Assembly (NCBI GenBank): GCA_002747015.1
Contig: NVXI01000005.1
Location: forward strand, 95,582 to 120,550
Direction: 5' to 3'
Source: Zetaproteobacteria bacterium
GTDB taxonomy: Bacteria > Pseudomonadota > Alphaproteobacteria > Micavibrionales > Micavibrionaceae
Length of the DNA stretch: 24,969 nucleotides
Below are positions 20,408-24,969 of this stretch, piece by piece. The position numbers and the translations under genes are program-made. The number at the start of each line of letters is the position of its first letter. The stretch's first letter is position 1. Below the pieces are notes generated by a model, which did not search any database, was not told the origin of the DNA, and was given only the letters and a program-made list of their open reading frames with translations.

Positions 20408-20940
20408 TTGGATATCTCTTTGATAATGGGCAGGATAATGTCCTCAACATGTTGTTTTAGGATCGGGCCTTTATGGCGATAGCGTATCATGCCATTGGCA
20501 TCGATTAGAAAGCTTTCGGGTGTGCCGGTCATGTCCCATTCGTTGAGGTTATATATTGTTGGTGTGAGTGCGATTTTTTCATATGGGTTTTCGCGGTGTT
20601 TAAAGAATTTTATGATCGCTTTCTCGGTATCATTATAGGCAATGCCATAAATAGAAAGATTATGTTCCTCTGCCAGAGTTACGAGCTGCCTGTGTTCTCT
20701 TAAACATGCCATGCACCAACTTGCAAAAATATTAATCATTATGACCTTGTGGGGCAGGTTTCTTGATTCTACTATTTTATTGGTTATTCCATATGTTGGT
20801 GATATTTCTTCAAGGGAAAACTCAGGTACGGTCATGGAAACTAACTGTAGATCTCGATCTTCTTCCATAGGTTTTGAAATATGGAGATAGCCAAGCCATC
20901 CCAAAACCAAAATCGGAATCATGTATATGAATTTATTCAT
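20404..20940 (-). CDS. ccmG: CcmG/DsbE-type thiol:disulfide oxidoreductase
   Basis: 178 aa. N-terminal membrane anchor (FIYMIPILVLGWLGYLHISK), then a periplasmic thioredoxin fold. Motifs: VIMINIFASWCMACLREHRQ with active-site WCMAC (CcmG usually has WCxPC or WCxxC followed by xxEHP; the EH is kept), GIAYNDTEKAI, the insert NPYEKIALTP, cis-Pro loop GTPESFLIDANG, and RHKGPI near the end. It reduces apocytochrome c thiols before haem attachment. The Ala in place of the common Pro/Thr in the CxxC is unusual and may shift its redox potential. It overlaps the downstream TPR gene by 4 nt and lies 17 nt after metB, so it may be in one operon with it. Confidence 0.88.
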   Translation of the reverse strand: MNKFIYMIPILVLGWLGYLHISKPMEEDRDLQLVSMTVPEFSLEEISPTYGITNKIVESRNLPHKVIMINIFASWCMACLREHRQLVTLAEEHNLSIYGIAYNDTEKAIIKFFKHRENPYEKIALTPTIYNLNEWDMTGTPESFLIDANGMIRYRHKGPILKQHVEDIILPIIKEISK

Positions 20941-20957
20941 CTAGTTTTCTCTTACCT

Positions 20958-22115
20958 TTACCCGAGATGATCAAGTGCCTGCGTTAAATCGTCGAGCAAA
21001 TCATCAATATGCTCAACACCAACAGAAAGGCGCAGGAGCTGGTCTGTTACGCCGGCTTTTGCGCGTGCTTCCTTGCCCATGGAAACATGTGTCATTGAAG
21101 CAGGGTGGTTGATCAGGCTTTCTGTTCCGCCCAAGGATTGGGCAAGGCGAAATATCTCCAGATGATCAACAAAATCAACGGCATTTTGCTTTTCGCCCTT
21201 AATTTCAAAGCTAAGCATTGCGCCAAAGCCATCTTGCTGCTTTTTCGCAATGTCATGGCCTGGATGCTTTGGTAATCCGGGATAATATACGGTATCGATG
21301 ATGGCATGATTATCCAGCATTTCGGCGATGATTTGCGCATTTTCTTGTGCGCGGTGAACCCGCAGCTCTAATGTGCGCATACCGCGTAACGTCATATAGG
21401 CATCGAAAGGCGCACCGATGAGGCCTAAAGAATTTGCCCAAAACTCAAGATCGGTGAGGATATCCTTATCCGAAGTAATAACACAGCCACCGACAACGTC
21501 GCTGTGTCCGTTTAGAAATTTGGTCGTGGAATGAAACACAATATCCGCACCAAGTTTTAAGGGTTGCTGTAACATGGGGGAGAGGAACGTATTATCAACA
21601 ATGACAATCGTGTTGCATTGTTTTGCACATGTTGTGATATGCACAATATCCGCGGTGCGCATCACCGGATTGCTTGGGCTTTCGATCAGCATCATTTTTG
21701 GTTTGGCCTTAAATGCCTCCTCAACGGCTTGTGGGTCGTATTGATCGATAAACTCCAATTTGAAATGCCCTTTTTCTGAAAGTGCGCTCAGCATACGGTA
21801 CGAACGGCCATAGCAATCAAAGGGTGCGATCAAGAGGTCGTCGGGATTAAGTAAATGGATGATCAAGGTTAAAGCCGCCATCCCAGAGGACGTCACACAA
21901 CCGCCAATGCCGTGCTCTAATGTCGTGATCGCTTTAACTAATTCATCACGTGTCGGGTTACATGTACGTGAATATTCATATTTTGAGTGTTGATCTATGC
22001 CATCAATTTCAAAAGTGGATGACAGGTAAAGGGGGGAGATGATGGCTTTATATGCTTTGTCTGTACCGATTCCGGCCTGAACAATGGATGTTCTTCTTTT
22101 CTTGTCTTGTGGCAT
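20958..22115 (-). CDS. metB: Cystathionine gamma-synthase (MetB)
   Basis: 385 aa, PLP enzyme of the Cys/Met metabolism family. It condenses O-succinyl- or O-acetyl-homoserine with cysteine to cystathionine on the way to methionine. Landmarks: YEYSRTCNPTRDEL (phosphate-binding Tyr48/Arg50 of the neighbour subunit), SSGMAAL, DCYGRSYR (Tyr102), VDNTFLSP (Asp174), and the PLP lysine Lys199 in FHSTTKFLNGHSDVVGG. ESLGG-type ending: SLGGTESLINHPASMTH. It follows E. coli MetB closely throughout, more than cystathionine beta-lyase or gamma-lyase. Substrate specificity cannot be certain; sulfhydrylase activity is possible. AGGAAG ribosome site 7 nt upstream. Confidence 0.9.
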   Translation of the reverse strand: MPQDKKRRTSIVQAGIGTDKAYKAIISPLYLSSTFEIDGIDQHSKYEYSRTCNPTRDELVKAITTLEHGIGGCVTSSGMAALTLIIHLLNPDDLLIAPFDCYGRSYRMLSALSEKGHFKLEFIDQYDPQAVEEAFKAKPKMMLIESPSNPVMRTADIVHITTCAKQCNTIVIVDNTFLSPMLQQPLKLGADIVFHSTTKFLNGHSDVVGGCVITSDKDILTDLEFWANSLGLIGAPFDAYMTLRGMRTLELRVHRAQENAQIIAEMLDNHAIIDTVYYPGLPKHPGHDIAKKQQDGFGAMLSFEIKGEKQNAVDFVDHLEIFRLAQSLGGTESLINHPASMTHVSMGKEARAKAGVTDQLLRLSVGVEHIDDLLDDLTQALDHLG

Positions 22116-22618
22116 TATATCGCTTCCTCATGATCTTGGAAGAGGCAGCTTAACGCGTTATCAATAGAAAATCAGTAATGAAATTGCTTGTGCAGGATAT
22201 TTTTTTGCATTTACTTTAGGCCAGAATCAAATACCGATGCTCTGGTAAGAAGCATCGGTATGAATAAAGTAAGTAAGCAAATTGGATGTTTCGAGGAAGA
22301 AATAAAATCTGTGTGTGAATATATTTCCTCTTAAAGTACTCAATTCATCTAATTGATAGTATGTCTTTCAAATGTGGCAAAAAAAAGGGGATATCATGCT
22401 GATTTGCTGCGTATATGCAAGGCATTGAAAAATATGAAAATTATCCAGTTGAAAACTCTTAAAGCACACGCGTATGATGCTATTATCGCTAGGGATCATA
22501 CCGTAAAAGCACAATTGTAAATTCCTTGTTAATCTATTTCGCGTAATGATGTACACTGCCGAATATAGCAATTACTGCGTTTTCCATAGTTTATAACAAA
22601 TAATAACGGGGTTTCTCG
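22116..22618. other. 503-bp divergent intergenic region metB-acnA
   Basis: No credible gene. It must hold the promoters of metB (minus) and acnA (plus). Visible structure: a perfect 11-bp inverted repeat ATACCGATGCT/AGCATCGGTAT (22231-22261, 9-nt loop), a weaker one GTATGAT/ATCATAC (22472-22501), and GAGGAA/TTCCTC around 22290-22330. A TTGTTA at 22526 has no good -10 partner. I found no SAM-II-like riboswitch in the metB leader. Confidence 0.6.
22231..22261. repeat. Perfect inverted repeat upstream of metB
   Basis: ATACCGATGCT (22231-22241), 9 nt, AGCATCGGTAT (22251-22261). It lies 116 nt upstream of the metB start codon. It could be a transcription factor operator or an RNA hairpin in a metB leader; neither side has a real U-tract, so it is not a convincing terminator. 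Confidence 0.5.
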
Positions 22619-24969
22619 ATGACACGCACAGGCCAAGATTCTTTAAATACACGCCAAACTTTAACGGTAGAAGGTAAGGCATATGATTACTTCTCTTTGG
22701 ACGCTGCGGCGAAAAAGATAGGGGATGTTTCGCGTCTTCCTTATACGTTGAAAGTGTTGCTGGAGAATTTATTGCGCTATGAGGATGGTGGGTCAGTAAC
22801 GGTTGAGGATATAAAGGCGTTACAAGGGTGGTTAAAAAAGAAAAAATCAACCCATGAGATTGCCTATAGGCCAGCGCGCGTTCTGATGCAGGATTTTACA
22901 GGTGTGCCCGCGGTTGTTGATTTGGCGGCAATGCGCGAGGCGATGGTTGCCCTTGGCGGGGACGCACAGAAGATTAACCCGCTTGTTCCTGTTGATTTGG
23001 TGATTGATCATTCTGTGATGGTGGATGAGTTCGGATCGCCCAAGGCCTTTAAAACCAATGTTGATCGTGAGTTTGAACGTAATGGAGAGCGTTATGAGTT
23101 TTTGAAATGGGGGCAAGAGGCCTTCGATAATTTCCGTGTTGTTCCACCGGGCACAGGGATTTGCCATCAGGTGAATATTGAGTATTTGGCGCAGACGGTT
23201 TGGATGGACAAAGATGACGCCGATCCGACGCGCACAGTAATTTACCCTGATACGCTTGTAGGGACAGATTCTCATACAACGATGGTCAATGGTTTGGCCG
23301 TTCTTGGTTGGGGTGTCGGCGGGATTGAGGCAGAGGCCGCAATGCTGGGCCAGCCTGTATCTATGCTTATCCCTGAGGTTGTTGGCTTTAAATTAACCGG
23401 TGAGATGAAAGAGGGCACGACGGCGACTGACCTTGTATTGCGCGTTGTTGAAATGCTACGCGGGCTTGGCGTGGTTGGAAAGTTTGTTGAATTTTATGGT
23501 CCTGGATTGGATAGTTTAACATTAGCTGATCAGGCAACGATTGCGAATATGGCACCGGAATATGGCGCGACGTGTGGTTTTTTCCCGATAGATCAAGAAA
23601 CGCTGGATTATTTGAGCTTTACAGGCCGTGATCCACATCGTGTGAAGGTGGTTGAGGCATATGCAAAGGCACAAGGTATGTGGCGTGATGCCAATACGCC
23701 TGATCCTGAATTTACAACAACGATGGAATTGGATATGGGAGAGATTGTTCCCGCGATTTCAGGCCCGAAACGACCACAAGACCGTATTTTGCTTTCTGCT
23801 GCTGCCTCTGCCTTTGCGGAGTTAGAGCCGGAGACGACGTCTTTGCCAGTAGAGGGCACAGATTACACCTTGGATAATGGTGATGTTGTGATCGCCGCGA
23901 TTACCAGCTGTACCAATACATCTAACCCTGCGGTTATGGTGGGTGCGGGGCTATTGGCGCGCAAAGCACATGCGCTGGGCTTGACGGTGAAGCCATGGGT
24001 TAAGACATCTCTTGCCCCTGGTTCGCAGGTTGTAACAGAATACCTTGAAAAAGCAGGCTTGGATAAGGATTTAGACGCGTTAGGCTTTCATACGGTTGGG
24101 TATGGCTGTACCACATGTATCGGGAATTCAGGGCCATTGGCAGAACCGATTGCCGCGGCAGTTGATAAGGGTGATATGAATGTGACAGCCGTCCTTTCTG
24201 GGAATCGGAATTTTGAGGGACGTATCTCTCCGCATGTGAAATCAAATTATCTGGCATCTCCGCCTTTGGTTGTTGCATATGCGTTGGCAGGCTCTATGCA
24301 TATTGATCTTTATAATGACCCGTTGGGGCAGGATAGGGACGGTAATGACGTCTATATGCGCGATATCTGGCCGACAAATAAAGAAATTGCAGATACGGTG
24401 GCGTATTGCCTGACGCCAGAAATGTTTAAACAGCGTTACAGTGATGTCTTTAAAGGGCCAGAACAATGGCAATCTATTGGTGGTGATGCAAGCTCTGAAA
24501 CATATAATTGGCAGGATGCATCGACTTATGTACGGAACCCACCATTCTTTTCTGGAATGGCTGCAGAACCTGCGGATACGCAGGATATTAAGGGTGCACA
24601 TTTACTTGTGATGCTGGGGGATTCCATTACAACCGATCATATCTCACCGGCGGGTGCGATTAAGGCTGATGCTCCGGCTGGTGAGTATTTAAGTGATCAT
24701 CAGGTTCGTAACGTTGATTTTAACTCTTATGGTTCGCGCCGTGGGAATGATCAAGTGATGACACGTGGTACTTTTGCCAATATTCGTATTAAGAACGAGA
24801 TGGTTCCAGGAACAGAGGGTGGTGTAACCAAACATATCCCATCTGGGGAGGAAATGAGCATTTATGACGCGTCCATGCGTTATCAGGCAGAAGGGCAGTC
24901 TCTGGTGGTTATTGCAGGTGCAGAATATGGCACCGGATCATCACGTGATTGGGCGGCAAAGGGGACACG
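22619..24969 (+). CDS. acnA: Aconitate hydratase AcnA (3' end outside window)
   Basis: 783 codons are present of about 890; the frame is open to the last base. It isomerises citrate to isocitrate in the TCA cycle with a [4Fe-4S] cluster. Start [20 protein letters not shown] is that of AcnA/IRP-type enzymes. Cluster ligands are Cys431 in [10 protein letters not shown] and Cys497/Cys500 in [12 protein letters not shown]. Also seen: [49 protein letters not shown] and, near the end, [16 protein letters not shown], the swivel-domain substrate loop. The ribosome site is modest (GGGG about 6-9 nt upstream). Transcribed away from metB. No frameshift in the visible part. Confidence 0.96.
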   Translation, partial: MTRTGQDSLNTRQTLTVEGKAYDYFSLDAAAKKIGDVSRLPYTLKVLLENLLRYEDGGSVTVEDIKALQGWLKKKKSTHEIAYRPARVLMQDFTGVPAVVDLAAMREAMVALGGDAQKINPLVPVDLVIDHSVMVDEFGSPKAFKTNVDREFERNGERYEFLKWGQEAFDNFRVVPPGTGICHQVNIEYLAQTVWMDKDDADPTRTVIYPDTLVGTDSHTTMVNGLAVLGWGVGGIEAEAAMLGQPVSMLIPEVVGFKLTGEMKEGTTATDLVLRVVEMLRGLGVVGKFVEFYGPGLDSLTLADQATIANMAPEYGATCGFFPIDQETLDYLSFTGRDPHRVKVVEAYAKAQGMWRDANTPDPEFTTTMELDMGEIVPAISGPKRPQDRILLSAAASAFAELEPETTSLPVEGTDYTLDNGDVVIAAITSCTNTSNPAVMVGAGLLARKAHALGLTVKPWVKTSLAPGSQVVTEYLEKAGLDKDLDALGFHTVGYGCTTCIGNSGPLAEPIAAAVDKGDMNVTAVLSGNRNFEGRISPHVKSNYLASPPLVVAYALAGSMHIDLYNDPLGQDRDGNDVYMRDIWPTNKEIADTVAYCLTPEMFKQRYSDVFKGPEQWQSIGGDASSETYNWQDASTYVRNPPFFSGMAAEPADTQDIKGAHLLVMLGDSITTDHISPAGAIKADAPAGEYLSDHQVRNVDFNSYGSRRGNDQVMTRGTFANIRIKNEMVPGTEGGVTKHIPSGEEMSIYDASMRYQAEGQSLVVIAGAEYGTGSSRDWAAKGT

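Noticed and set aside
22116..22618. SAM riboswitch in the metB leader
   Set aside because: No SAM-II or SAM-I core pattern found; only an isolated 11-bp inverted repeat.
1..24969. CRISPR array, rRNA, tRNA or insertion sequence
   Set aside because: No regularly spaced repeats, no rRNA or tRNA signatures, and no transposase-like frame or terminal inverted repeats were found.

Overview
The window joins the late (virion and lysis) half of a podovirus-like prophage, positions 1 to about 17.9 kb, to a stretch of alphaproteobacterial chromosome, about 17.95 kb to the end. The host is AT-rich. The folD-yggT pair, a CcmG-like thioredoxin with a TPR membrane partner, MetB and an AcnA-type aconitase, together with phage families common in alphaproteobacterial prophages (Bbp19, 3TM GTA-type holin, SleB-type hydrolase), point to Alphaproteobacteria. 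I cannot name the genus. No integrase, repressor or replication gene is visible; if this is an integrated prophage they lie left of position 1.

Phage backbone, all on +: small virion protein, head-tail connector (portal), Bbp19-like protein, scaffold, major capsid protein, candidate decoration protein, tail tubular A, tail tubular B, a small internal virion protein, a pectate-lyase-fold tail fibre or spike, a candidate small terminase, large terminase, a TM/coiled-coil lysis-region protein, SleB endolysin and a 3TM holin. The order portal-scaffold-capsid-tail A-tail B-internal protein-fibre-terminase-lysis is that of T7-type podoviruses.

The backbone is interrupted by about six cassettes, each with its own sigma70-like promoter just after a backbone stop codon, one or two genes, and an intrinsic terminator. 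This is moron architecture. The cargo is a PilZ-domain protein (minus strand), a 65-aa acidic protein, a 71-aa protein coupled to a DUF2335 membrane protein, a 62-aa protein, a lipoprotein with an OmpA-like C-terminus, and a 201-aa unknown. Several terminators share nearly the same stem and tail. A secreted protein of unknown function sits at the prophage edge beside folD.

The backbone intergenic regions are unusually structured. Two (before tail tubular B and before the internal virion protein) carry homologous four-hairpin elements whose differences preserve base pairing, and a partial third lies before the large terminase. Before the capsid gene a consensus promoter and an intrinsic terminator bound a predicted RNA of about 127 nt. 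Its terminator loop and 3' arm are perfectly complementary over 11 nt to the capsid mRNA leader. These leader RNAs and the RNA pair are the best candidates here for something undescribed.

Host part: folD and yggT (minus), a HExxH protein (plus), a ccmG-like gene overlapping a TPR membrane protein gene (minus), metB (minus), a 503-bp divergent intergenic region, and acnA (plus), which runs off the right end.
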